DNA from: JBGRQA01 sp041725895
GTDB taxonomy: Bacteria > Bacteroidota > Bacteroidia > Bacteroidales > Marinifilaceae
Direction: 5' to 3'
Assembly: GCA_041725895.1 (NCBI GenBank)
Contig: JBGRQA010000026.1
Span: 1-64,000 of the forward strand
DNA length: 64,000 nucleotides
Below, in pieces: positions 18,653-25,996 of the stretch; position 1 is the stretch's first letter; each line of letters starts with the position of its first letter. A program made the position numbers and the translations under genes. Below the pieces are notes generated by a model. The model did not search any database. It was given only the letters and a program-made list of their open reading frames with translations, and had not been told where the DNA came from.

Positions 18653-19930
18653 TTACACAAATTGTCCTCTAAAGTAGAATTGAGCTACGCCTGCTCCAAT
18701 TTTTTGGAGATCTCTAAAGAAATTGGGGTAGGATTTAGCAACGCATTCATGATCTACGATCTCTACAGGATATTTCGCTGCCAAAGCGGCAATGGCCAGA
18801 GCCATAGCGATACGATGATCATCGTGACTATGTGTTAAGCCTCCACGAAGTTTTCCACCAGGAATCACCATTTCATCTCCTTCCAGGGTAATCTCAACAC
18901 CTAATTTGCCAAATTCTCTGATGAGAGCTTTTGCTCGGTTACTCTCCTTGTGTTCCAGGCGGTGAACACCTTTTATTCTGCTAATTCCGTCGCAATGAAC
19001 GGCCAGAGCCACCAAAGGAGGAAATAGATCAGGACAATGTGTAGCATCTAGTTCAAAGGCTTTCAATTCGCAGTGTTCAATAAGTAGGCTGTTGTCTTCC
19101 CAATGAATTTTGGCTCCACATGCTTCCAATGCAAAAAGAATATCTTTATCGGCTTGAAGTGAATCTTTTTTGAGATTGTTCATTCTAACTTTTCCCTTTA
19201 GTGCAGCTGCTACCATCATTGGGGCTGCAGAACTCCAGTCTGCTTCAATGTTGTATCGACGGGCCTGGTAGTTCTGTCCGCCTTGAATGGTAAATTGTCT
19301 GTAGTTCTGGTGTTCAATCTCGATTCCAAAATCCTTCAAAAGTTCCAGTGTCATATCTACGTAAGGAATGCTTCTTAGATTTTTTACCTGTAGAACTGTA
19401 TTCTCCTCCCGGCAGGGAAGTGCCATTAATAGGCCGGTTAAAAATTGAGAACCAAGAGAGCCGTCAATTTCTGCAATTTCCTTCTTGTATCCACCTTTTA
19501 GTTCAATAGGGAGCAAGCCTTTGCCCGGATTTTTGCAGTCTACCCCCAGGGCTTCCAGTCCTTCCAAAATATTTAGGACAGGTCTTTGCAGTAGACTACC
19601 ACGGCCATTGACTTCTACTTTTTTCGGATTCAGGGCTGCAATAGGGGAGAACATTCGAAGAGATAGTCCTGATTCTCCACAGTGTATCCTTCCCGGTGGT
19701 TTCATTCCTGCGCCCCGAATAATAACATCGCGGGATTTATCTTCAATGATGGCTCCCATTTTCATAATGATCCCCGTTGCTGCTTTTGCATCATCACAAC
19801 GACTTGGGTTGTGAATGACTGTAGTCCCTTCTGCAAGTAATGCTGCTGCAAGAGCGCGTTGCATCATACTCTTGGAGGATGGAGGAGTAAGGATACCCTG
19901 GATGTTGGATGGTTGAATTCTAACTCTCAT
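18653..19930 (-). CDS. aroA: 3-phosphoshikimate 1-carboxyvinyltransferase (EPSP synthase)
   Basis: Transfers enolpyruvate from PEP to shikimate 3-phosphate. The 425-residue protein shows the family features: PPSSKSMMQRALAAALLAEG near the N-terminus with the catalytic lysine, GESGLSLRMF (shikimate phosphate binding), DGSLGSQFLTGLLMALP, ADWSSAAPM, the DLFPPLVALAVHC block and DDHRIAMALAIAAL near the C-terminus. The start codon lies 3 bp after the aroB stop, so the two are translationally close. The C-terminus slightly exceeds the usual end. Confidence 0.97.
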   Translation of the reverse strand: MRVRIQPSNIQGILTPPSSKSMMQRALAAALLAEGTTVIHNPSRCDDAKAATGIIMKMGAIIEDKSRDVIIRGAGMKPPGRIHCGESGLSLRMFSPIAALNPKKVEVNGRGSLLQRPVLNILEGLEALGVDCKNPGKGLLPIELKGGYKKEIAEIDGSLGSQFLTGLLMALPCREENTVLQVKNLRSIPYVDMTLELLKDFGIEIEHQNYRQFTIQGGQNYQARRYNIEADWSSAAPMMVAAALKGKVRMNNLKKDSLQADKDILFALEACGAKIHWEDNSLLIEHCELKAFELDATHCPDLFPPLVALAVHCDGISRIKGVHRLEHKESNRAKALIREFGKLGVEITLEGDEMVIPGGKLRGGLTHSHDDHRIAMALAIAALAAKYPVEIVDHECVAKSYPNFFRDLQKIGAGVAQFYFRGQFV

Positions 19931-19933
19931 GGT

Positions 19934-20986
19934 TTAATGTTTTTGTGGTAATAAGTTGGCTTTTTGCTTTAGGGTAGGGACACAGGTATTCAGAGATTCA
20001 ACAGGGATTGCTTGTATAATGGCTTTCCCAATTTTTTCCAGCATAATAAAGTTGATTCTATTGTTCTCCTTCTTTTTATCTTTACTTAAATATTCAATTA
20101 TCGTTTCATTCTTTACACCAGTAGCCACTGGTAATTGATAAGCGTTCAAAAGATCCTGGATTCGAATTATCTCCTGAGAAGTTAGTTTCCCCATTTCATT
20201 AGAGAGGAGACAGGCCAACATCATTCCGATGGAGACTGCCTCCCCATGGGTGAGAGGGGAGTTGTTTTCGATTGCGTGTCCGAATGTATGTCCAAAATTT
20301 AGCTTCTTTCGTTCTCCCTTTTCCAATGGATCCGTTTGTACGACATCTGCTTTTATGCGGACGGCACGGTAGATTAAATCTTTCATAAGATCTGCTTCAA
20401 GGTTGAGAAGGTCTTCCCGGTTACCCTCCAGGTAAGTAAATAATTTTTCGTCTTGAATTAGGGCATGTTTAATAATTTCTCCAAAGCCACTCCGTACTTC
20501 TCTTGCCGGGAGGGTGTTTAATAATCGGGGATCACAGATCACAAATTTTGGAGGATTAAACACACCCACCATATTCTTTAATCCTCCAATGTTTATGCCA
20601 TTTTTTCCACCCAGACTAGCATCCACTTGAGATAGAAGTGAGGTGGAGATGAAACCGAATTCCATTCCCCGCATATAAACCGAAGCTACAAAACCCGCAA
20701 TGTCACAAACCACGCCACCTCCCATTCCCAGGATGAAGCTGTTGCGGTCTGCACCCAGTTCAAGGAGCTGTTCTATGATACTCTCCACTGTTGTCCAGTT
20801 TTTAATTTTTTCCCCTGTTTCGATGATGATATGGGGAAACTGTTCTACAAAATCCTGGTAGTAATTGTGAATGTTGCTGTCACATATTAAAAAACATGGT
20901 TTGTCTGGGAGATATTGTCTTACATTCTTGTAGTTCTCTCCGATGTAAATTTGACTGTTTTGATTCTCTACGTTAATGATTCGCAT
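19934..20986 (-). CDS. aroB: 3-dehydroquinate synthase
   Basis: Cyclises DAHP to 3-dehydroquinate with NAD and a divalent metal. The start is set at ATG 20986 (MRIINVENQNSQ); an in-frame ATG at 21022 would add 12 unusual residues. Seen are GMGGGVVCDIAGFVASVYMRG (NAD-binding glycine motif), STSLLSQVDASLGGKNGIN, the SGFGEIIKHALI block with a metal-binding glutamate, and LNFGHTFGHAIE with metal-binding histidines. It is followed by aroA after 3 bp. A perfect 15-bp hairpin lies between this gene and the DAHP synthase gene upstream. Confidence 0.97.
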   Translation of the reverse strand: MRIINVENQNSQIYIGENYKNVRQYLPDKPCFLICDSNIHNYYQDFVEQFPHIIIETGEKIKNWTTVESIIEQLLELGADRNSFILGMGGGVVCDIAGFVASVYMRGMEFGFISTSLLSQVDASLGGKNGINIGGLKNMVGVFNPPKFVICDPRLLNTLPAREVRSGFGEIIKHALIQDEKLFTYLEGNREDLLNLEADLMKDLIYRAVRIKADVVQTDPLEKGERKKLNFGHTFGHAIENNSPLTHGEAVSIGMMLACLLSNEMGKLTSQEIIRIQDLLNAYQLPVATGVKNETIIEYLSKDKKKENNRINFIMLEKIGKAIIQAIPVESLNTCVPTLKQKANLLPQKH

Positions 20987-21036
20987 GGTTTTGATTCTAT
21001 GCTTTGAGTCGAAAATGAGCAAGTAATCAGCGATTT

Positions 21037-21082
21037 GATCTTCAACAACTCAACTTTAAAGACTACAGAGTTGTTGAAGATC
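21037..21082 (-). repeat. Perfect 15-bp inverted repeat inside the aromatic operon
   Basis: GATCTTCAACAACTC (21037-21051) and GAGTTGTTGAAGATC (21068-21082) are exact complements with a 16-nt loop. On the minus-strand mRNA it stands just upstream of aroB. No U tract follows, so it is not a standard terminator. It may set mRNA processing or stability between the two halves of the operon, or be an operator. Confidence 0.7.
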
Positions 21083-21159
21083 ACATCTGCTGTGATTTGG
21101 ATCCCCTTCTTCCGGAGGGTGGGAGTCTAAAACTTCTTCTATTAAAAGTTAGCAAAGAT

Positions 21160-22254
21160 TTATGAATTCATAATGTCGGTTTGCTGATTAATTGATTCCT
21201 GGTGAATGGCCTTGAACAATGTATTGATGAACTGTTCGCTGAATCCTTTTGATTTTCCCACGGCCAGGTTGTTGTCCAGCAGTTGACTCCAACGCTTGTT
21301 TTGCAAAACGGTTATGCTGTTTTCCTTTTTGTAGTGTCCAATGGTTTGGGCTACTTTCATTCTGTTCTCCAATAGATCCAAAATCTTATGATCGAAATCG
21401 TCAATCAAATTCCGTAGTTCAGAAAGTGTATTGTTAATTCTTTCGTTGTTTGCTTCTGGATTTCTCAGTACCACTTTGTTTAGTAGTTCATCCAGTACCT
21501 GGGGAGTAACCTGTTGTTTGGTATCACTCCATGCTTTGTCTGGATTGCAGTGTGATTCCATAATCAATCCATCGAAGTTCAAATCCATTGACTTTTGAGC
21601 AACTTCCTCCAGTAAACTGCGTTCCCCTGTGATGTGACTTGGATCACAAACCATTGGCAAATTAGGCATTCTACGTTTCAACTCAATTGGAATCTGCCAT
21701 TGAGGGTCGTTTCTGTAGCGAGACTTTTGGTAGGAGGAGAATCCCCTGTGGATTGCAGCCAATTTTTTAACACCAGCTTTGTGCAATCGCTCAATAGCTC
21801 CAATCCATAGCTCCAAATCCGGATTGATAGGATTCTTTACCAATACGGGGATGTCTCTGCCGTGCAAGGCATCGGCAATTTCCTGCACAGCGAAGGGATT
21901 GGCTGTGGTTCGGGCTCCGATCCAGAGGATATCCACACCGGCTCCAAGTGCCAGTTCTACGTGACGTGCATTGGCTACTTCGGTTGCTGTTAGCATTCCT
22001 GTCTCCTCCTTTACTTTCTGCAGCCAAATCAAACCAGGAGTTCCAATTCCTTCGAAACTGTTGGGACGTGTTCTTGGCTTCCAGATTCCTGCACGGAAGA
22101 TTGGAATACCTGCTTTTTTTAAGTCTCTTGCTGTTGAGAGCATCTGTTCTTCAGTTTCGGCACTACAGGGGCCTGCGATTACCATTGGGCGTTTCCCGTT
22201 TAAATTTGGCCATTCGTTTAATCCCTGGATTTCTAATTGCGTTTTCATATTCAT
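21160..22254 (-). CDS. Bifunctional DAHP synthase / chorismate mutase
   Basis: The first 265 or so residues are a type I-beta (KDO8P-like) DAHP synthase: MVIAGPCSAET, FRAGIWKPRTRPNSFEG, VLVKNPINPD, AIHRGFSSY and CDPSHITGE are the substrate and metal-binding blocks. It condenses PEP with erythrose 4-phosphate. The last 90 residues or so are an AroQ-type chorismate mutase helix bundle (LRNLIDDFDHKILDLLENRM, IGHYKKEN), which likely turns chorismate into prephenate and may provide allosteric control. The start is set at 22254 (MNMKTQLEIQ). An ATG at 22332 in the same frame would add 26 polar residues not typical of the family. It lies between tyrA and aroB in the operon. Confidence 0.93.
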   Translation of the reverse strand: MNMKTQLEIQGLNEWPNLNGKRPMVIAGPCSAETEEQMLSTARDLKKAGIPIFRAGIWKPRTRPNSFEGIGTPGLIWLQKVKEETGMLTATEVANARHVELALGAGVDILWIGARTTANPFAVQEIADALHGRDIPVLVKNPINPDLELWIGAIERLHKAGVKKLAAIHRGFSSYQKSRYRNDPQWQIPIELKRRMPNLPMVCDPSHITGERSLLEEVAQKSMDLNFDGLIMESHCNPDKAWSDTKQQVTPQVLDELLNKVVLRNPEANNERINNTLSELRNLIDDFDHKILDLLENRMKVAQTIGHYKKENSITVLQNKRWSQLLDNNLAVGKSKGFSEQFINTLFKAIHQESINQQTDIMNS

Positions 22255-22382
22255 TTCTTTTATTTGCTCAAATTGATTGGAGCTCGTATTATTGATGTTT
22301 TTAATTTCTTTTAAAGGGAAAGAGTAGGGCAAAAACTTTTACGATCAACCTGTTTTGTCCCTGACTCTTTCCTCGGAATCAC

Positions 22383-23282
22383 TTATCCCAGATGCTTAAT
22401 TTTTTGCCTCTGTACAAGGGTTTCCTTTTCTTTCTTTTCCTTTTGATCAAGAACTCTTCTAATATCATTTGCCTCTTGTATTAAGTGGCCAAGTCCTGTC
22501 ATATCATCTTGCTCGATTCGTGCTTTGAATTCTTGTAAACAATCGATATATCGTTGTAAAACTTTGGTGATATTCTTTTTGTTTTGATGGAATATTGGTG
22601 TCCACATTTCCGCTGAACTTTTGGCCAGGCGAACAGTGGAATCGAATCCACCGCTGGCCAGTTCAAAAATGTGCTTGTCTTTTTTCTCCTTGTGCAGTAC
22701 TGTAAGGGAAAGAGCAAAGGCACTGATGTGTGAAAGATGCGATACGTATGCTGTTTGTCGATCATGAACCTCTGCATCCATGTATACACAGCGCATATTC
22801 AAACAGTGAAACAGGTCTGCAACTTTTTCAACTGCTAGCTTATCAGAATCTTCCGGGTTGCAAATAATTGCACATTTACCATCGTATAGGCCGGAATGGG
22901 CTGCTTGCGGGCCTGAGAATTCTGTTCCTGCCATAGGGTGAGCCGGTACATATTGCTTCCGTTTGGGATGATGAGCAACTGCTTCAATCAAATTCAGTTT
23001 TGTTGAGCCCATATCGGTAACTACCTGGTGAGTGATCAGATCCATAACTTTGGGTAGCAGTTGCAAGCACGCATCTACCGGAACGGCCAGGATTACCATA
23101 TCACTTACGGCTATTGCATTCTCCAGACTTGTGGTTTGGTCTACTAAACCTAATTTTTTAGCCGAATGAGCATGAAGGGATTTGTTATCCACGCCAATTA
23201 CTTCGTTTGCCAAGCCTCTTTTTCTGATATCCAGCGCGATTGATCCTCCAATTAGTCCTAATCCTACTATTGCAATTTTCAT
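22383..23282 (-). CDS. tyrA: Prephenate dehydrogenase
   Basis: Oxidatively decarboxylates prephenate to 4-hydroxyphenylpyruvate for tyrosine. The 299-residue protein begins with an NAD-binding Rossmann motif (KIAIVGLGLIGGSIALD). VTDMGSTK, PAHPMAGTEFSGP (with the catalytic histidine region) and the TAYVSHLSHISAFAL helix follow, all typical of TyrA. The family member here lacks both an ACT domain and a fused chorismate mutase; the latter is in the next gene. It starts 11 bp after the aminotransferase stop. Confidence 0.95.
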   Translation of the reverse strand: MKIAIVGLGLIGGSIALDIRKRGLANEVIGVDNKSLHAHSAKKLGLVDQTTSLENAIAVSDMVILAVPVDACLQLLPKVMDLITHQVVTDMGSTKLNLIEAVAHHPKRKQYVPAHPMAGTEFSGPQAAHSGLYDGKCAIICNPEDSDKLAVEKVADLFHCLNMRCVYMDAEVHDRQTAYVSHLSHISAFALSLTVLHKEKKDKHIFELASGGFDSTVRLAKSSAEMWTPIFHQNKKNITKVLQRYIDCLQEFKARIEQDDMTGLGHLIQEANDIRRVLDQKEKKEKETLVQRQKIKHLG

Positions 23283-23293
23283 CTTCCTTCGTA

Positions 23294-24490
23294 TTAATCC
23301 TGTTTTTCAATGATTTTCTTCTCAGGGGTACACATTGGGTGTTCTTTGATTCGTTGTATCGCTTCTTCCAGAACTGTCATGCTGCTGCATAATGAAATCC
23401 GTATGTATTTGCTTCCCTGTTGTCCGAATATTGCTCCGGGTGTGATAAATACTTTGGTGTTTTTTAAAATTTCGTCACTCATTTGATAGCTGTCTGAATA
23501 ATTACCAGGAATGGCCGCCCAAACAAACATGCCGCTTTGATCGGGTGTTGGTCGGCAGGACAGGAGTTTAAGTAATTCATACACTTTTGTTCTTCTTTTT
23601 TCGTAAACCTTGTTGATGGATTCGTACCATTCCGGTCCCTGACTCAAAGCCTTAATAGCTGCTTGTTGAACCGGGTAAAACATGCCTGAATCCATATTTG
23701 TTTTTACCTTTAACACCGGTTCAAGCAAATCTTGATTACCACAGATCATTCCTACTCTCCATCCCGGCATGTTGTGGGATTTGCTCAATGAATTGAGTTC
23801 CAATGCACATTCTCTAGCTCCCTTGGCATTCATAATACTTATGGGTTCCTCGTTGAGTATGAAACTGTATGGATTGTCGTTGACAATTAGAATTTTGTGT
23901 TTCCGGGCAAAGTCTACCAGATTCTGCAGTAGTTGCTTGCTTCCTCTTGCTCCTGTTGGCATGTGAGGATAATTCACCCACATAATTTTTACCTTTTCAA
24001 GGTTTTCTTGCTCCAATTGTTCCAGATTCGGCTGCCAGTTGTTCTCCTCTTGTAAAGGGTAAGTCATGATTTCGCCACCAAGCAATTGAGTTACCGACCT
24101 ATATGTTGGATATCCGGGATCTGGGATTAATACTTTGTCACCGGGGTTTAGGAAGGCCATAGAAATCATCATAATCCCTTCTTTGGACCCCATCAACGGA
24201 AGAATCTCTTTTGTTTCATCCAATTGAACATCAAAGTAGTTTTGATACCACCGGGCAAATGAACTACGAAGTTGCGGAATCCCCTGGTAACCTTGATAGC
24301 CGTGACTAAGGGGGTGATTACAGGATTCTCGTAAAGTTGTCCAGGTTTCTTCTGATGGTGATAGATCCGGATTCCCAATGCCAAGGTTCAAAACTTTCTC
24401 TTTACCCTGGTTGAGCTGTGCAATCTCTTTGAGTTTAAGGGAGAAATAGTATTCCTTGACGTGATTGATTCTGTTGGCGGCTTGAATCAT
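23294..24490 (-). CDS. PLP-dependent aminotransferase, aspartate/aromatic type
   Basis: This 398-residue class I/II aminotransferase carries NLGIGNPDLSPSEET near the N-terminus, GYPTYRS (substrate pocket), NYPHMPTGA, VNDNPYSF (PLP aspartate region) and the Schiff-base lysine in SLSKSHNMPGWRVGM. As first gene of the phe/tyr/aro operon it probably transaminates phenylpyruvate and hydroxyphenylpyruvate, or prephenate; the specificity is inferred from context. Its mRNA leader carries three tandem attenuators, so its expression should follow aromatic aminoacyl-tRNA supply. No prephenate dehydratase gene accompanies it here. Confidence 0.9.
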   Translation of the reverse strand: MIQAANRINHVKEYYFSLKLKEIAQLNQGKEKVLNLGIGNPDLSPSEETWTTLRESCNHPLSHGYQGYQGIPQLRSSFARWYQNYFDVQLDETKEILPLMGSKEGIMMISMAFLNPGDKVLIPDPGYPTYRSVTQLLGGEIMTYPLQEENNWQPNLEQLEQENLEKVKIMWVNYPHMPTGARGSKQLLQNLVDFARKHKILIVNDNPYSFILNEEPISIMNAKGARECALELNSLSKSHNMPGWRVGMICGNQDLLEPVLKVKTNMDSGMFYPVQQAAIKALSQGPEWYESINKVYEKRRTKVYELLKLLSCRPTPDQSGMFVWAAIPGNYSDSYQMSDEILKNTKVFITPGAIFGQQGSKYIRISLCSSMTVLEEAIQRIKEHPMCTPEKKIIEKQD

Positions 24491-24561
24491 GGTTTTTGTT
24501 TTACTGATTAATAGATGTGTTTTAATCTTTTGCTAATTGGTGAAATATTGAGAATGGTTAC

Positions 24562-24597
24562 AAAAAAAAGTCCTGCTTGTTCGGCAGGACTTTTTTT
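24562..24597 (-). terminator. Attenuator terminator A (gene-proximal) of the aromatic operon
   Basis: On the minus strand AGTCCTGC pairs with GCAGGACT (plus positions 24584-24591 and 24569-24576), extended by A/T pairs, followed by eight U. Its 5' arm (TCCTGCC, 24583-24589) is also complementary to GGCAGGA within leader A (24624-24630), giving a mutually exclusive antiterminator. It lies about 70 bp upstream of the first structural gene, where a plain terminator would make no sense. Confidence 0.92.
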
Positions 24598-24603
24598 ACT
24601 CAT

Positions 24604-24690
24604 TCACATTAGGGTAAAAGGCATCCTGCCCGGCTTTTTTGGATAAAACCAGAAATAGTAAAAGAAGAAGTTGTAAATGAAATTTCGCAT
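24604..24690 (-). CDS. Leader peptide A, Phe/Tyr-rich (28 aa)
   Basis: ATG at 24690 and TGA at 24606-24604. Of 28 residues, 7 are Phe, 4 Tyr and 1 Trp, with the dense run NFFFYYFWFY at residues 7-16, then PKKPGRMPFTLM. The Gly21-Arg22-Met23 codons contain GGCAGGA, the antiterminator segment for terminator A, starting 12 nt after the last Tyr of the run. A purine-rich CAGAGAA precedes the start. This is how a ribosome-stalling leader is built: stalling in the aromatic run leaves the antiterminator free, while completion masks it and lets terminator A form. Confidence 0.9.
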   Translation of the reverse strand: MRNFIYNFFFYYFWFYPKKPGRMPFTLM

Positions 24691-24707
24691 TTCTCTGAAT
24701 ATTGGGT

Positions 24708-24740
24708 AAAAAAAAAGATCCTGCCGTTTGGGCAGGATCT
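24708..24740 (-). terminator. Attenuator terminator B (middle) of the aromatic operon
   Basis: A 10-bp perfect stem (AGATCCTGCC at 24716-24725 with GGCAGGATCT at 24731-24740, loop of 5) is followed on the minus strand by nine U. Its 5' arm (CCTGCCC on the minus strand, 24730-24736) can instead pair with GGGCAGG at 24778-24784, directly after leader peptide B. Confidence 0.92.
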
Positions 24741-24784
24741 CTTGTTGTATATTTCGTTTGTTTAATACATAACAATGCCTGCCC

Positions 24785-24853
24785 CTATCGTTTAAAATAG
24801 AAGTAAAACCAGAAAAAATAAAAAGAAGCACTGTATGTATTTGCTATTTTCAT
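24785..24853 (-). CDS. Leader peptide B, Phe/Tyr-rich (22 aa)
   Basis: ATG at 24853 and TAG at 24787-24785. Residues 11-20 read FYFFWFYFYF; in all 6 Phe, 4 Tyr and 1 Trp of 22 residues. The antiterminator segment GGGGCAGG starts at the last base of the stop codon, so a ribosome at the stop would cover it and allow terminator B to form. The same peptide-stop-antiterminator overlap is seen in leader C. Confidence 0.9.
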   Translation of the reverse strand: MKIANTYSASFYFFWFYFYFKR

Positions 24854-24956
24854 CTGTTTATAATTTGTTGTAAGGGAACATCTAAAATTTATCTCCTCTA
24901 TTGTGTGTTACCCAATTGCTATTGTAATTCAGGGGATGTTCCGTTAAAAAAAATGT

Positions 24957-24984
24957 AAAAAAAAAATCCCGCTTTTGGCGGGAT
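24957..24984 (-). terminator. Attenuator terminator C (promoter-proximal) of the aromatic operon
   Basis: A 7-bp stem (ATCCCGC at 24966-24972 with GCGGGAT at 24978-24984, loop TTTTG) is followed by ten U on the minus strand. Its 5' arm TATCCCGC (24978-24985, minus strand) can pair with GCGGGGTA at 25005-25012 (8 pairs, one of them G-U). Confidence 0.9.
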
Positions 24985-25011
24985 AAATATTTTGCACGTA
25001 AAGCTACCCCG

Positions 25012-25065
25012 CTATTGTTTCGCAGTAAAAAAATAAAAAAAATATGAGTAGCTAAATCGTTTCAT
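25012..25065 (-). CDS. Leader peptide C, Phe/Tyr-rich (17 aa)
   Basis: ATG at 25065 and TAG at 25014-25012. The peptide is MKRFSYSYFFYFFTAKQ: 5 Phe and 3 Tyr in 17 residues. The antiterminator GCGGGGTA begins at the last base of the stop codon, as in leader B. The start lies about 14 nt after the predicted transcription start. This is the first of three modules in series. Confidence 0.9.
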   Translation of the reverse strand: MKRFSYSYFFYFFTAKQ

Positions 25066-25084
25066 TTGTCTTTGTTTCTTGGGT

Positions 25085-25115
25085 CAAATGTAGGGATTAA
25101 TTTTTTCCCTCCAAA
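25085..25115 (-). promoter_or_regulatory. Bacteroidota-type promoter of the aromatic operon
   Basis: On the minus strand TTTG (25115-25112) and TACATTTG (25092-25085) match the -33 and -7 boxes of the Bacteroidota primary sigma factor, with a 19-nt spacer. Predicted transcription start is near 25079, which leaves about 590 nt of leader before the first structural gene, all of it filled with the three attenuators. Confidence 0.8.
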
Positions 25116-25425
25116 TTTTTTTTGAGTTTTGATTGGAAAAAATGCTGTAAAAACTGGGTTGTTGTGTTGTGAATGGCCTTGAAAAACAAGGCTTAATGGT
25201 TTGTTGGTTTTTTGTGTGATTTTTTTTTGTTTTTGAGGAGCGTTATTTTATCGCATCCTTCTGTTAAGAATTTTTAATCCAGTAATTGTGCCGGGGTAGG
25301 TTCGGGATGGTAGTCTTTGGGTTTATCGAATTTTGGATCTTCAGCGCAAGTTCCCGTGATGGATTGCGATAAAATGCAGGGTGAATGGTTTATGGAAAAA
25401 ACTGAATCCAGTTGTAAAGTGATCT

Positions 25426-25459
25426 AAAAAAAAAAGGAAAGTGTGATTCACTTTCCTTT
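25426..25459 (-). terminator. Terminator of the small coiled-coil gene
   Basis: AAAGGAAAGTG (25433-25443) pairs perfectly with CACTTTCCTTT (25449-25459), loop of 5, with an A run at 25426-25435 giving a U tract on the minus strand. It also separates this gene from the aromatic operon promoter. Confidence 0.88.
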
Positions 25460-25465
25460 CCAATT

Positions 25466-25807
25466 CTATTTCAATCCCTCAAGTTCTTTTTGAAGCTCTT
25501 CGATTTGTTTCTGTATTTTCTCTTTCTGAGTATTCTTTTTGGCATCCTTTAAGTATTCGATGTTCTTGATCAATTCATCCAAATCTTCAAACGCAAATTG
25601 ATTTACCTGGTATTTGAAGATGTATTTCAATACTTCTTTGGTTTCTGCTTCTGAAAAGGAACTTAGAAAGGTTTTGTAGGCTCCGGACTTCAATTTGGCT
25701 CCGCCTACAACGGTTTTAAATATTTTTCCTGCTTCGGTTGGAGTAAAGCTTGAAAAACTCATCCCTATATCCTTAAGGGCCTTTTCATGTTTTGTCGTTT
25801 TTTTCAT
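25466..25807 (-). CDS. Small helical protein with C-terminal coiled coil, unknown function
   Basis: The 113-residue cytoplasmic protein has no signal peptide. The first 80 residues or so are mixed helical (FTPTEAGKIFKTVVGG segment), and residues of about 82-113 are a highly charged Glu/Lys coiled coil (EKIQKQIEELQKELEGLK). The family was not recognised. It is monocistronic with a clear terminator 6 bp after the stop, and is divergent from the DUF5686 gene. Confidence 0.75.
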   Translation of the reverse strand: MKKTTKHEKALKDIGMSFSSFTPTEAGKIFKTVVGGAKLKSGAYKTFLSSFSEAETKEVLKYIFKYQVNQFAFEDLDELIKNIEYLKDAKKNTQKEKIQKQIEELQKELEGLK

Positions 25808-25996
25808 TTCTATTTAGTTTTAATTGTAAGTTTCTATGTTGTTATTTCAAAATTACATCAAAATATATAAAAATTCTAAATGTTTTACAAATTTTAAGAT
25901 AATTCAATCCTATAGTACAGTTTAATTACTTATTTTTAGTCTTCCTAAACCTTATAACATTTCTTGCAGGATTCCTGTATAAACCCTATCGTTTTT

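Noticed and set aside
24604..24831. 75-codon minus-strand frame upstream of the aminotransferase gene
   Set aside because: The long form runs back through terminator B and part of leader B. Only its last 28 codons, from ATG 24690, make sense, as leader peptide A.
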